Shown here: piece after piece, positions 7,996 to 16,584 of the stretch
Numbering within the stretch: position 1 is the first letter of the stretch
Layout: the number at the start of each line of letters is the position of its first letter
Assembly (NCBI RefSeq): GCF_018500185.1
Contig: NZ_JAHBGI010000009.1
Coordinates: 62,001 to 126,000, forward strand
Direction: 5' to 3'
DNA: 64,000 bases
Source of the DNA: Litoribacter ruber
Lineage (GTDB): Bacteria; Bacteroidota; Bacteroidia; Cytophagales; Cyclobacteriaceae
Program-made: the position numbers and the translations under genes
Notes under the pieces: model-generated
Databases searched by the model: none
What the model was told of the DNA's origin: nothing
The model's input: the letters and a program-made list of their open reading frames with translations, nothing else

Positions 7996-9273
7996 TTAAT
8001 AACCACCTCGGAAGGTATATGTTTTGGCAACCTTATCAATGGCTACGATATAGGCAGCGATTCTCATAGGTACATCATATTTCACAGAAGCTTTATAAAC
8101 ATTGTTGAAAGCTTCTTTCATGATTCTGTCAGATCTTCTGTTCACCCGCTCGGCAGTCCATTTGTAACCCAAACGGTTTTGAACCCATTCGAAGTAAGAA
8201 ACAGTCACACCGCCTGCATTGGCCAAAATATCCGGCACAGCCATGATCCCTTTTTCGTTGATGATATTGTCAGCTCTGGCAGAAGTAGGCCCATTGGCCC
8301 CTTCTACGATTAGTTTAGCTTTTATCTTTTCTACGTTTTTGATGGTAATCACGTCTTCCACTGCTGCAGGTACAAGTACGTCTACATCCAGTTCAAGAAG
8401 TTCCATTGGGTCTGAAAGTTTTTCAGCGCCGGTAAAGCCTTCAAGGGTTCCGTTATTACTATCTCTGTATGCGATTGCTTCTTGGATATTTATTCCGTTG
8501 CTGTTGTGATAAGCGCCGGAGATATCAGAAACTGCAACGATTTTCAAGCCTCTTTCCTCCAAAAGAGTGGAAGCCCAAGAGCCTACGTTGCCGAAACCTT
8601 GGACGGCACAGGTAGCTTGGAAAGGGTTGATTTTAAGTTTTTCCATGGCGGCAAGGGCCGAAACCATCACGCCACGCCCGGTGGCTTCGGTTCTACCCAA
8701 AGAACCGCCCAATACCAAAGGCTTACCTGTTACCACAGCATTTACTGTAGTGCCATGTGCTTTGGAGTATTCATCCATCAACCAAGCCATTTCTCTTGGC
8801 CCAGTACCCATGTCAGGGGCTGGGATATCCTTGTCCGGTCCGAATACGTCAATCATGGATAGGGTATAAGCCCTCATCAATCGTTCGATTTCGCCGGGCG
8901 ACATTTCCCTAGGGTTACATCTTACACCACCTTTACCCCCACCATAAGGGATATCTACTACTGCACATTTCCACGTCATCCAAGCTGCCAAAGCCCTTAC
9001 CTCGTCCAAGTGTACGTCTGGGGCGAATCGGATACCACCTTTGGCCGGGCCAAGGATATTGGAGTGAATCACTCGGATGCCTTCGAAGACTTGGATTTTA
9101 CCATTGTCCATGGTAATGGGGAGGGAGACGATTACTTGTTTGGCGGGATTCTTCAGCACGTTATAGACTTCGTCTGATAGTCCTAACTTTTCTGCTGCAA
9201 TGTTAAACCTTTCCATCATTGACTCCAAAGGATTTTCTTTATCCTTTATCGGAGCCGGTTCAATGTAAGCCAT
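7996..9273 (-). CDS. gdhA: Glutamate dehydrogenase (Glu/Leu/Phe/Val family)
   Basis: Cytoplasmic hexameric enzyme interconverting glutamate and 2-oxoglutarate plus ammonia. At 425 residues it belongs to the NAD-type GDH branch (GudB/RocG-like). Lys78 (GPAKGG), Lys102 (MTWKCA) and Lys114 (GGGKGG) have the same 24- and 12-residue spacing as the active-site lysines 89, 113 and 125 of Clostridium symbiosum GDH. The nucleotide-binding motif GFGNVG lies near residue 226. Cofactor preference is inferred from length and branch only. It has its own terminator and sits between two phospholipid genes, an unrelated pathway. Confidence 0.95.
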   Translation of the reverse strand: MAYIEPAPIKDKENPLESMMERFNIAAEKLGLSDEVYNVLKNPAKQVIVSLPITMDNGKIQVFEGIRVIHSNILGPAKGGIRFAPDVHLDEVRALAAWMTWKCAVVDIPYGGGKGGVRCNPREMSPGEIERLMRAYTLSMIDVFGPDKDIPAPDMGTGPREMAWLMDEYSKAHGTTVNAVVTGKPLVLGGSLGRTEATGRGVMVSALAAMEKLKINPFQATCAVQGFGNVGSWASTLLEERGLKIVAVSDISGAYHNSNGINIQEAIAYRDSNNGTLEGFTGAEKLSDPMELLELDVDVLVPAAVEDVITIKNVEKIKAKLIVEGANGPTSARADNIINEKGIMAVPDILANAGGVTVSYFEWVQNRLGYKWTAERVNRRSDRIMKEAFNNVYKASVKYDVPMRIAAYIVAIDKVAKTYTFRGGY

Positions 9274-9348
9274 ATTGGGTTCTGGTTTGTTGATAACTGA
9301 AATTACTATACAATATTAAGCACTTTTTTATTATCTATAGGGCCAATT

Positions 9349-10188
9349 TCAAAAGATTTTCAAAAAAGCTGCAATGAACGGAGAGGACAATAATAAGCCG
9401 TCAAAACGGTCCATAAATCCCCCATGTCCAGGTAGCTTGTTTCCCGAATCTTTTATGGCAATACTTCTTTTAAACAAAGATTCTATCAAATCCCCATAAG
9501 TGCCTGCAATGACAATGATGGCTGTGATGCAGAACCATTGCCACTGCTCTAAAGCAAGAAAGAACCTTGCCAAGATCATGGCTGTGATGAATGCCGCTAC
9601 GGCGCCGCCCAAACTTCCCTCCCAGCTCTTCTTAGGGGAGACCCTTTCAAAGAGCTTGGTTTTGCCGAATTTTGTCCCAGCAAAATAGGCTCCTGTGTCA
9701 CTGGCCCACAAAATCAGCAATGCGCCTATGATGATCTCCGCATGGAAGGTGTCGTCTATGGCGAATGCCGACACGGTGAGCAAGCAGAAAGGTATGGCTA
9801 CATAGAAAATCCCTAAAAATGTATAGGCAATTCCTGTAAATGGTTTCTTGTCGGATTTTCGGTAAAGCTTTACAAAGAATACCAAAGCGACAAGTGGAAA
9901 AATAATGAAGTAGTATTTATCGGGCAGGTTTTGCATTTCGACCAAAAAGACGAGAATAAATATGCAAAGACCGATAAAGGTTCCAAAACTCTTGAGCGGA
10001 AGCATGCCGTCAAGACCGGAGAGTTTGTAGAATTCCATTTGGCAGAAAGCCAGAATGACTCCAAAGATCAGGAAATAGGTCCATTCGCTGTAAATGGTGC
10101 CGGCAATAATGGCTGATGCTCCAATAATGGCTGTGATGACGCGTTGGGCAAGGTTGCTGTAATTGCTAATATTAAAACGTGATCTCAT
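9349..10188 (-). CDS. cdsA: Phosphatidate cytidylyltransferase
   Basis: Integral membrane enzyme that converts phosphatidic acid and CTP to CDP-diacylglycerol, the precursor of all phospholipids here. It has about eight membrane segments and the full CDS signature near the C-terminus (SLFKRSIAIKDSGNK, then PGHGGFMDRFD). The start at 10188 overlaps the DUF2007 stop by 17 bases; a start at 10218 would add ten residues. It is the third gene of a CPBP-DUF2007-cdsA operon. psd follows on the same strand after gdhA, which fits a shared phospholipid role. Confidence 0.93.
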   Translation of the reverse strand: MRSRFNISNYSNLAQRVITAIIGASAIIAGTIYSEWTYFLIFGVILAFCQMEFYKLSGLDGMLPLKSFGTFIGLCIFILVFLVEMQNLPDKYYFIIFPLVALVFFVKLYRKSDKKPFTGIAYTFLGIFYVAIPFCLLTVSAFAIDDTFHAEIIIGALLILWASDTGAYFAGTKFGKTKLFERVSPKKSWEGSLGGAVAAFITAMILARFFLALEQWQWFCITAIIVIAGTYGDLIESLFKRSIAIKDSGNKLPGHGGFMDRFDGLLLSSPFIAAFLKIF

Positions 10189-10378
10189 TCTTAATGATGT
10201 TAGCTGCTTGGAGAGCATGGTCTCTCGGGACCAGGATCTCGTAATGACCGTGAATATGGTACACGGACTCCTTTTTGTTGACCACCATGGCCATAATGCC
10301 GTGCTGCTCTAGCACGCCTTTGATGATTTCTGCCCTTACAGGCGATTCAATGGTGGTGACGGTCTGCCATCTTCCCAT
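10172..10378 (-). CDS. DUF2007 putative signal-transducing small protein
   Basis: Cytoplasmic protein of 68 residues in the DUF2007 family, which folds like a GlnB-type ferredoxin domain. Its opening (TVTTIESPVRAEIIKGVLEQHGI) and end (ILVPRDHALQAANII) match the usual pattern of a short beta-alpha-beta protein that perceives some ligand. It overlaps the upstream CPBP protease gene by 32 bases and the downstream cdsA gene by about 17. Tight coupling suggests a role linked to membrane lipid synthesis, but no function has been shown for the family that I can name. Confidence 0.8.
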   Translation of the reverse strand: MGRWQTVTTIESPVRAEIIKGVLEQHGIMAMVVNKKESVYHIHGHYEILVPRDHALQAANIIKNEITF

Positions 10379-11312
10379 GAAAAGGTGAATTGTGGCTTTG
10401 ATCTATAAATCTTTTAAAACTGAAAAGAAAGATGACCAAGCCGATGATTAGATAATGCCATTCCAGCTGGCTGCTGTCCTCGATATTAAACTCCACCCAG
10501 CCTATCTTGCTGAAATAAACCATTGTCACAGTAAAGGCGTTGTTCAGCACGTGAGCGGCTATCGGGTAGATCAGACTGCCGGAATAAAGGTAAAGATAAC
10601 CAAATAATGCTCCTAAAAGCATTCTGGGGAAAAAACCGTAAAACTGGAAATGAATGGCCGAGAAAATCGCCGCTGTGAGCCAGATGGCCACGTGGGGGTT
10701 GCCGGTGTATTGGTGCAGCTTGGGCTGGAGCAACCCACGGAAGAGATACTCTTCGCCCACCCCTGCCAATATGCCGATTACCAGGATTCCCAAAAGAAAT
10801 TCGCCAACGTTGGCAAAATCTGTGAAATATTGAGTCAGGCGCATCATTTCCGCTTCCTGGGTTTGGGCATAAATCTCAAAGCTTTTCATGAAATCCGGAA
10901 AGCTAATCTGGGTATTCCAGTAGATTACCAGGGAATTGACGGTGACAAAACTCAGTAGGATGGGGACAATTAATATGGATTGGTTGAACTTTGTGTTCTT
11001 CAATTGTTGTTTCCACCGCAGCGTGCCGCGGTCGATAAATTTGATGTAAATCAGGCTGCCGACCAAAAACCCCAGCCCGCTGCCAACGCCTTGCATGAAA
11101 AGAAAGGCCAGTCGCGCATTTGGGTGTTCGTAATTGCCGCCAAAGATATAGAGTATATCATCGACGGGAATGCCAAACAGGGGAGGGACCAGAAACAGGG
11201 ATAAACCCTGCATGATGGCCATGCTGCCAAATATGATCAAAACCAGCAAAACCAGAGATAACAACCAGTTGTGTTTTTTGCCAATTTCGCTTCGGGTTTC
11301 GTAAATCTCCAT
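10347..11312 (-). CDS. CPBP family intramembrane glutamic protease
   Basis: Membrane protein of 321 residues with about eight transmembrane segments, related to CAAX prenyl proteases and bacteriocin-immunity proteins. The family motifs are present: EEYLFRG near residue 190 (catalytic glutamates) and the later AIHFQFYGFFPR and HVLNNAF histidine segments. The substrate is unknown. It is first in an operon with a DUF2007 protein and cdsA, with overlapping reading frames. A TAATTTTG promoter box lies about 20 bases upstream of the start, shared with the divergent dusB region. Confidence 0.87.
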   Translation of the reverse strand: MEIYETRSEIGKKHNWLLSLVLLVLIIFGSMAIMQGLSLFLVPPLFGIPVDDILYIFGGNYEHPNARLAFLFMQGVGSGLGFLVGSLIYIKFIDRGTLRWKQQLKNTKFNQSILIVPILLSFVTVNSLVIYWNTQISFPDFMKSFEIYAQTQEAEMMRLTQYFTDFANVGEFLLGILVIGILAGVGEEYLFRGLLQPKLHQYTGNPHVAIWLTAAIFSAIHFQFYGFFPRMLLGALFGYLYLYSGSLIYPIAAHVLNNAFTVTMVYFSKIGWVEFNIEDSSQLEWHYLIIGLVIFLFSFKRFIDQSHNSPFHGKMADRHHH

Positions 11313-11331
11313 AATTGCGGTAAATTTACAC

Positions 11332-11339
11332 CAAAATTA
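11332..11339 (-). promoter_or_regulatory. Candidate -7 box of the CPBP-DUF2007-cdsA operon
   Basis: On the minus strand this reads TAATTTTG, an exact TAnnTTTG box 20 bases upstream of the CPBP start codon. No convincing TTTG lies at the expected -33 position, so it is supported by one half-site only. Confidence 0.35.
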
Positions 11340-11349
11340 CAAATCAGTA

Positions 11350-12339
11350 GTGGTTAAAATAGGAAACTTGGAATTAGGGGACTTTCCCCTTTTGCTTGCA
11401 CCGATGGAAGATGTGAGTGATCCGCCTTTTAGAGCGGTGTGTAAGGAGAATGGTGCGGACCTGATGTATACCGAATTTATCAGCTCGGAAGGGCTGATCC
11501 GGGATGCCGCCAAAAGCGTGCAGAAGCTGGATATATTTGAGTACGAAAGGCCAATCGGGATTCAGATTTTCGGAAACGAAATTGAATCCATGAGGGAAGC
11601 TGCCGCAATTGCCGAAGCGGCTGGTCCCGATATTCTGGATATCAATTATGGCTGTCCGGTAAACAAAGTAGCCTGTAAGGGGGCCGGTGCCGGGATTTTG
11701 CTGGATATCGATAAGATGGTTTCCATGACCGCTGAGATTGTGAAAAGCGTCAAAATTCCCGTGACGGTGAAAACCCGCCTAGGCTGGGATGAAAACACCA
11801 TCCGTATCGTGGAGGTGGCCGAAAGGCTTCAGGATGTTGGCATCCAGGCCATCAGTATCCATGCGCGTACCAGGAAGCAAATGTACAAAGGGACTGCCGA
11901 CTGGTCCTATTTGAATCAAGTGAAAGCCAATCCGAGACTTCATATTCCGGTTTTTGGAAATGGGGACATTGACTCTCCAGAGAAGGCGGCAGAGTACCGT
12001 CAAAAGTACGATGTGGACGGCATGATGATCGGAAGGGCTTCCATAGGCTACCCTTGGATTTTTGATGAGATCAAGCATTATTTCAAAACAGGGGAGCATT
12101 TGCCTGCCCCGGATCTGGATGAAAGAATCGCAGTGACCAAAAAGCATCTTGATTTTTCCGTAAAATGGAAAGGGGAGAAACTTGGGATATTGGAAATGAG
12201 AAGGCACTATACCAATTATTTTAGAGGTATGCCCAATTTCAAGCCGTTCCGAACCGAAATGGTGACAGCGGAGTCGTATGACCATGTTTGCTCGATCTTG
12301 GATCAGGTAGGCGAGGTATATGCCGATTATCAATTTTAA
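11350..12339 (+). CDS. dusB: tRNA-dihydrouridine synthase DusB
   Basis: Flavin enzyme of 329 residues that reduces specific uridines of tRNA to dihydrouridine. It has a TIM-barrel with FMN-binding segment LAPMEDVSDPPFR (residues 15-27), the catalytic cysteine in YGCPVNKVACKGAGAG (near residues 99-114), and the IHARTRKQMYKG and GNGDI motifs. The start is a GTG at 11350, since no ATG gives a complete N-terminus. The gene lies only 37 bases from the divergent CPBP gene and just upstream of an EamA transporter. Bacteroidota DusB is the usual single Dus protein of the genome. Confidence 0.93.
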   Translation: MVKIGNLELGDFPLLLAPMEDVSDPPFRAVCKENGADLMYTEFISSEGLIRDAAKSVQKLDIFEYERPIGIQIFGNEIESMREAAAIAEAAGPDILDINYGCPVNKVACKGAGAGILLDIDKMVSMTAEIVKSVKIPVTVKTRLGWDENTIRIVEVAERLQDVGIQAISIHARTRKQMYKGTADWSYLNQVKANPRLHIPVFGNGDIDSPEKAAEYRQKYDVDGMMIGRASIGYPWIFDEIKHYFKTGEHLPAPDLDERIAVTKKHLDFSVKWKGEKLGILEMRRHYTNYFRGMPNFKPFRTEMVTAESYDHVCSILDQVGEVYADYQF

Positions 12340-12357
12340 TTTTAGTCTATAAAAATA

Positions 12358-13257
12358 TTGACACCACAAACTAATCCGGAAAGAGCCCTCAAAAGTTGGC
12401 TCTTTCTAATTTTATTGGCCCTGATATGGGGGAGTTCATTTATTTTGATCAAAAGGGGTTTGCTCGTTTTTTCGCCAGGTGAAGTTGGAGCATATAGAAT
12501 TGTTTCCGCTGGGCTCTTTTTATTACCCCTGTCCATCCCTCGCTTGAGGCGGCTCAATAGAAAACAGGTTTTCAACCTAATAGTGGTGGGATTTGTGGGA
12601 AGCTTTATCCCCGCCTTTCTTTTTGCCAAAGCCCAAACCCAGCTTTCCAGCTCCCTGACAGGTGTGCTCAATGCACTTACGCCACTATTTGTGGTGATAG
12701 TAGGGGCGCTGTTTTTCAATTCCCGGATCACCCAGCGCAATGCGGTTGGACTCTTGATTGCTTTTGTGGGGGTGAACCTGTTGATTTTATCCAGAGAAGG
12801 CGGCAGTGTAGGTGGCCTGTTGGATATCAATTTCTATGCGTTTTTTGTGCTTTTGGCCACCCTCTGCTATGGGGTAAATCTTAATCTCATCAAGCATTGG
12901 TTTGTCATGCTTAAACCGGTGGAGATCACGGCTATTTCCCTGATGATGGTTTTGCCAGTAGCCGCTCTGTATTTGTTTCTTGGGACGGACTTTTCTTTCA
13001 AGCTGGTCCATGAGGAGGGCGCGATGCTGGCAGCGGGGTACATTACCATCTTGGGTGTGTTAGGTACCGCAATTGCGCTGATCTTGTTCAACATGTTGGT
13101 GAAGATTGCCTCGCCGGTATTTGCAAGCACAGTCACCTACTTAATTCCCATAGTCGCTATTATTTGGGGAGTTTGGGATGGTGAAGTCCTCCTTTTAGGC
13201 CATTATTGGGGCATAGCGGCGGTTATTCTGGGCGTTTGGGTGGGCAATCGGAAGTGA
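12358..13257 (+). CDS. EamA/DMT family drug-metabolite exporter
   Basis: Inner-membrane transporter of 299 residues with ten predicted membrane helices arranged as two EamA repeats (about 12-142 and 158-295). The family opening WGSSFILIKRGL is present near residue 22. The only reasonable start is TTG at 12358, because an in-frame stop lies at 12343 and any later start would cut the first helix. The substrate is unknown; relatives export amino acids, purines or drugs. It follows dusB by 18 bases and its stop codon abuts that of the converging antiporter gene. Confidence 0.85.
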   Translation: MTPQTNPERALKSWLFLILLALIWGSSFILIKRGLLVFSPGEVGAYRIVSAGLFLLPLSIPRLRRLNRKQVFNLIVVGFVGSFIPAFLFAKAQTQLSSSLTGVLNALTPLFVVIVGALFFNSRITQRNAVGLLIAFVGVNLLILSREGGSVGGLLDINFYAFFVLLATLCYGVNLNLIKHWFVMLKPVEITAISLMMVLPVAALYLFLGTDFSFKLVHEEGAMLAAGYITILGVLGTAIALILFNMLVKIASPVFASTVTYLIPIVAIIWGVWDGEVLLLGHYWGIAAVILGVWVGNRK

Positions 13258-14718
13258 TTATACTCCCAAAGTAGCCTTCACCTTATTTTCCTCACTTTCG
13301 GTATTCATCATTATTAACAGTTTGTCGCCCCCCTTCAACTCAGTGAGTCCATTTGGGGTGATAAATTTTTCGTTTCGGTTAATCAGAACGATCAGGGAAG
13401 TCTTGGGGAAATCCAGCTCCCAGATCTTTTTCCCATCTATTTCAGAATCCTCCGGTAAGTCCACTTCTACCAAGGCATTTTTGAAATCCTCTGAAAGCTC
13501 CAGGTCCAACAATGATCTTCTTTTCAAACCATCCGGGACGGCAAGGGACAGCCATTTGGCCATTAATGATAGCGTAGTCGCTTGCAGGGCCACCGAGGTC
13601 AATACAATGAAAAAGACAATGTTGAAGATGATGTTAGATTTTTCAATGCCGGCAATCAACGGGAATGTGGCAAATACAATAGGTACTGCACCTCTTAAAC
13701 CAACCCAGCTGATGAACAACTTGTCCCGTATTTTGTACTTGAAAAAAGCCAAGGATATAAAAACCCCTAACGGTCGGGCCACAAATATCAGGAAAAGTGA
13801 TACTAAAGCTCCAAGACCAATCACCGGTAATACTTGGGAAGGAAATACCAGTAGGCCCAAGGTGATGAACATGACGATCTGCATTAGCCAGGCCACACCG
13901 TCGAAGAATTTGATCAAACTCTTCTTGTGCACCATTTTGCCGTTTCCTATGGCCAAGGCTGCCACATAAACTCCCAAGAAGCCATTACCACCTGCAAAAT
14001 CAATAACTGCATAAAGCATGGCCACCAATCCCAACATAAAAACAGGGTATAAACCCTCATATTCCAAGTTGATGCGGTTGATGGTTAGCACGATTGCCCG
14101 GCCCAGCAAATAGCCCCCGGCTCCGCCAATAGCCATCTGCATGAAGAATACGGGGATAAGGTCTGAGAAAGTGAAATTGTCAATGGCGAGAATAGAGGTG
14201 AGGCCGATAGTGAGGAAGTAAGCCATTGGATCGTTACTTCCTGATTCCAGCTCTAGCATCGGTCGCAGATTACCTTTCAGTCCTATGCTTTTGGCCCTTA
14301 AAATCCCAAATACGGCAGCTGCATCAGTGGAGGAAACAATGGCTCCCATTAGCAGGCCTTCCAGCAGGGAGAATGAACTTATTGCGTGAACAAAAAGCCC
14401 GACCGAAAGGGCAGTTAGCAAAACTCCTAGCGTTGATAGAGTTAATCCAGGCCCCAGTACGGGCTTGATGGATTCCCATTTGGTGTCTAGACCACCTGAA
14501 AACAAGATGTAGGTAAGAGCTGTAATTCCGAGAAACTGGGTAAGGTTAGGGTCGTCAAAATAAATCCCGCCCAGCCCTTCCGAGCCGGCAAGGATGCCAA
14601 TTCCCAAGAAGAGCAAGAGAATAGGAATGCCCGCCTTCCCGGCGGTCTTACTAGCCACAATACTCAAGATGAGCAATACTGAAGAGATAAAAAGGATGTT
14701 TTCGGGAGTAACTACCAT
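13258..14718 (-). CDS. CPA1-type potassium(sodium)/proton antiporter
   Basis: Inner-membrane antiporter of 486 residues. The first 390 residues contain about twelve helices with the family motifs LILFSGGLDTKW and SGSNDPMAYFLT, the latter holding the ion-binding Asn-Asp pair. Residues about 410-486 form a regulatory RCK-C (TrkA-C) domain. This arrangement matches the NhaP2/CvrA group, which exchanges K+ or Na+ for H+ and is controlled by a cytosolic ligand. Ion preference is not decided by sequence. It is transcribed alone from a TACCTTTG promoter box 16 bases upstream. Confidence 0.9.
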   Translation of the reverse strand: MVVTPENILFISSVLLILSIVASKTAGKAGIPILLLFLGIGILAGSEGLGGIYFDDPNLTQFLGITALTYILFSGGLDTKWESIKPVLGPGLTLSTLGVLLTALSVGLFVHAISSFSLLEGLLMGAIVSSTDAAAVFGILRAKSIGLKGNLRPMLELESGSNDPMAYFLTIGLTSILAIDNFTFSDLIPVFFMQMAIGGAGGYLLGRAIVLTINRINLEYEGLYPVFMLGLVAMLYAVIDFAGGNGFLGVYVAALAIGNGKMVHKKSLIKFFDGVAWLMQIVMFITLGLLVFPSQVLPVIGLGALVSLFLIFVARPLGVFISLAFFKYKIRDKLFISWVGLRGAVPIVFATFPLIAGIEKSNIIFNIVFFIVLTSVALQATTLSLMAKWLSLAVPDGLKRRSLLDLELSEDFKNALVEVDLPEDSEIDGKKIWELDFPKTSLIVLINRNEKFITPNGLTELKGGDKLLIMMNTESEENKVKATLGV

Positions 14719-14733
14719 GGCTCAAGTAAAATA

Positions 14734-14741
14734 CAAAGGTA
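14734..14741 (-). promoter_or_regulatory. Candidate -7 box of the antiporter gene
   Basis: Minus strand TACCTTTG, an exact TAnnTTTG box 15 bases upstream of the antiporter ATG. The implied leader is only about ten bases long. No good -33 element is seen. Confidence 0.42.
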
Positions 14742-14776
14742 AGAAAAAATGGAACTGATTACATGTAAGCTTCTAT

Positions 14777-15853
14777 TTACTCGCCTTTGAGCCTGTTGCG
14801 CCAGGCATTGGCAAGCATGGGCAGCTGCTGATAACTCATCACCCCAGCTTTTACCCCTTGGGTTTTCAGGAAGATGTCGTTTGATCTTTTACTCAGTTCA
14901 TTGGAGATTGGTTTGACCTCTTCCTTGTTTTTGAGGATGGAAGACAGGTCGTTTTTGATGCCTTTATTAAGCCTAGAAAATGTCTGCCTATAAAGATTTG
15001 GGCTAATACGGTAGAGATCACTGAGCTGGTACCGCAATAGCCTCAACTGCCCGCTGTACTGGAGTAAGGGGTCATTACTGTTTGCACAAATCACCCAGCC
15101 GATAAAGTTGGCCTCCCCCTCATCAGTTACCCCGTAGCTATGGGCCATTTCGTGGGCCACGGTAAAGGGACGCTCAAGGGGGTGAAGGGCAGCATCAATG
15201 TAACTTTCCCCAGTGAAAGGAAAATAAATGCCCAATATGCCCATGCGAGTCATGAATCCAGCAGGGTAAAAAAGCTTTGTTCGAGGATGTCCGGTAAAAT
15301 TGAGCCCAAGCAGGTACAGGTTTTCCCGGATGTTGGCCCTCACGATATCCTCCACTTCCTCGTAAGGCAGTGTCTCTTCAATCGCCTCTTCATCTAGGGT
15401 AAGATTTTGACGAAGTTGCACAAGTATATTACTGGTCAAATTAATTTCCCGCATGATCTCTTCTTCGCTCAAGGGGCGGGGGGAGAGGTCAAGCTGCTGA
15501 AAGATCGGCACCCGTTGATAATTGTACCCCCACAGGATGAGGAAAAAGAAAATCAGGGCACCTGAAAAATTGAAAATTGAGCGGAAAGTGTAGGCCACTT
15601 TCATTTTCACCCCCGGCTTTTGCGTCAGCAAATAATAAAAATAAATGCCAACTGCAATAAATATAGAAAGTACGAAAAGGTAGACTGTAGGGAATGGGAG
15701 TCTGGAAACGGTGAGGTCGATCACATTTCTGACTACAGGGAAAAATGTCCTGGAATATATCTCCTCCGTACGCTCCGGGTTTTGCGCTGCAAAATACCGG
15801 ATGACGAGGGCAAGCAATCCTAGGAGGGCCCATGCCCAGTCTTTTCTAAACAT
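14777..15853 (-). CDS. DUF3810 family membrane protein with HExxH motif
   Basis: Protein of 358 residues with three N-terminal membrane helices (about 7-25, 55-78, 92-112) and a large C-terminal soluble region. It belongs to DUF3810, found in Bacteroidota and Firmicutes. A zinc-peptidase-like HEMAH motif near residue 235, followed by GVTDEGEANF, suggests a gluzincin-type active site (HExxH, then a downstream Glu). Activity has not been shown by anything here. It follows the NifU-like gene on the same strand but is separated from it by a terminator. Confidence 0.78.
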   Translation of the reverse strand: MFRKDWAWALLGLLALVIRYFAAQNPERTEEIYSRTFFPVVRNVIDLTVSRLPFPTVYLFVLSIFIAVGIYFYYLLTQKPGVKMKVAYTFRSIFNFSGALIFFFLILWGYNYQRVPIFQQLDLSPRPLSEEEIMREINLTSNILVQLRQNLTLDEEAIEETLPYEEVEDIVRANIRENLYLLGLNFTGHPRTKLFYPAGFMTRMGILGIYFPFTGESYIDAALHPLERPFTVAHEMAHSYGVTDEGEANFIGWVICANSNDPLLQYSGQLRLLRYQLSDLYRISPNLYRQTFSRLNKGIKNDLSSILKNKEEVKPISNELSKRSNDIFLKTQGVKAGVMSYQQLPMLANAWRNRLKGE

Positions 15854-15882
15854 AGATTTGGGATAATCGGGGCTAAAGGGTG

Positions 15883-15912
15883 AAAAACCGATGCTGTCAG
15901 TGACTGCATCGG
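15883..15912 (-). terminator. Terminator of the NifU-like gene
   Basis: CCGATGC and GCATCGG form a GC-rich stem; on the minus strand TTTTT follows directly. A T-run also follows on the plus strand. It begins 15 bases after the NifU-like gene stop codon. Confidence 0.8.
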
Positions 15913-15926
15913 CTTAGATTTTTTTA

Positions 15927-16511
15927 TCAGACGCCTTCGGCTTCTACTGACGTGACTTCATTGGGAAGCATACGGGTCAGCAGATTTTCAATTCCAGCCT
16001 TTAAGGTAACGGTACTTGATGGGCAGCCTGAGCAAGAGCCTTGCAGCAACACCTTCACCACCCCATCTTGAAAGCTGTGAAAAACTATCGCTCCACCATC
16101 CTGCTCCACGGCCGGTCTGATATACTCATCCAAAATCCCTTTAATCTTTTTGACAGTCTCACTGTCGTTTTCATCGAATAGCGGATCCTTATCAAAAGCC
16201 TGAGTGACCGCTGGCTTACCAGATTCCAGGTATCCCTTTATCTGGGATCTTACATGGTCCCTGATATCTTCCCAAGCAACATCCTCTTTCTTGGTAACAG
16301 TCACAAAATTGGAAGCGATAAACACGCGGTCCACTGCAGCAAAATTAAAAAGCTCTTTGGCTAGGGGCGAGTTTTCGGTACTTTCCGCATCGGGGTAGTC
16401 AAAGCTGATTCCATCGTCGGCCAGCATGAAATTAACCACAAACTTTAAAGAGTTTGGGTTTGGATTTTCCTCCATGTAGATCTGTACCGGTCTTTTCTGT
16501 GCTTGAAGCAT
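15927..16511 (-). CDS. NifU/NfuA-like iron-sulfur cluster carrier
   Basis: Cytoplasmic Fe-S cluster scaffold or carrier of 194 residues. The N-terminal Nfu_N domain begins at NPNSLKFVVN (about 17-100), and the C-terminal NifU domain (about 115-190) holds the cluster-binding GSCSGCPSS motif with its CxxC near residue 162. It delivers clusters to target enzymes; candidates in this window include QueG, APS reductase and sulfite reductase. It lies downstream of a dicarboxylate symporter and has its own terminator. Confidence 0.9.
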   Translation of the reverse strand: MLQAQKRPVQIYMEENPNPNSLKFVVNFMLADDGISFDYPDAESTENSPLAKELFNFAAVDRVFIASNFVTVTKKEDVAWEDIRDHVRSQIKGYLESGKPAVTQAFDKDPLFDENDSETVKKIKGILDEYIRPAVEQDGGAIVFHSFQDGVVKVLLQGSCSGCPSSTVTLKAGIENLLTRMLPNEVTSVEAEGV

Positions 16512-16584
16512 ATATTTGTTTGTTAAAATCTATTCAGTTTATCTAATGAAAGAATGGCGGTTTTAGTTCCGGCAAATGCCCAGC

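Noticed and set aside
11779-12369. A 196-residue minus-strand frame over dusB
   Set aside because: Antisense to an intact DusB with conserved motifs; no family recognised.
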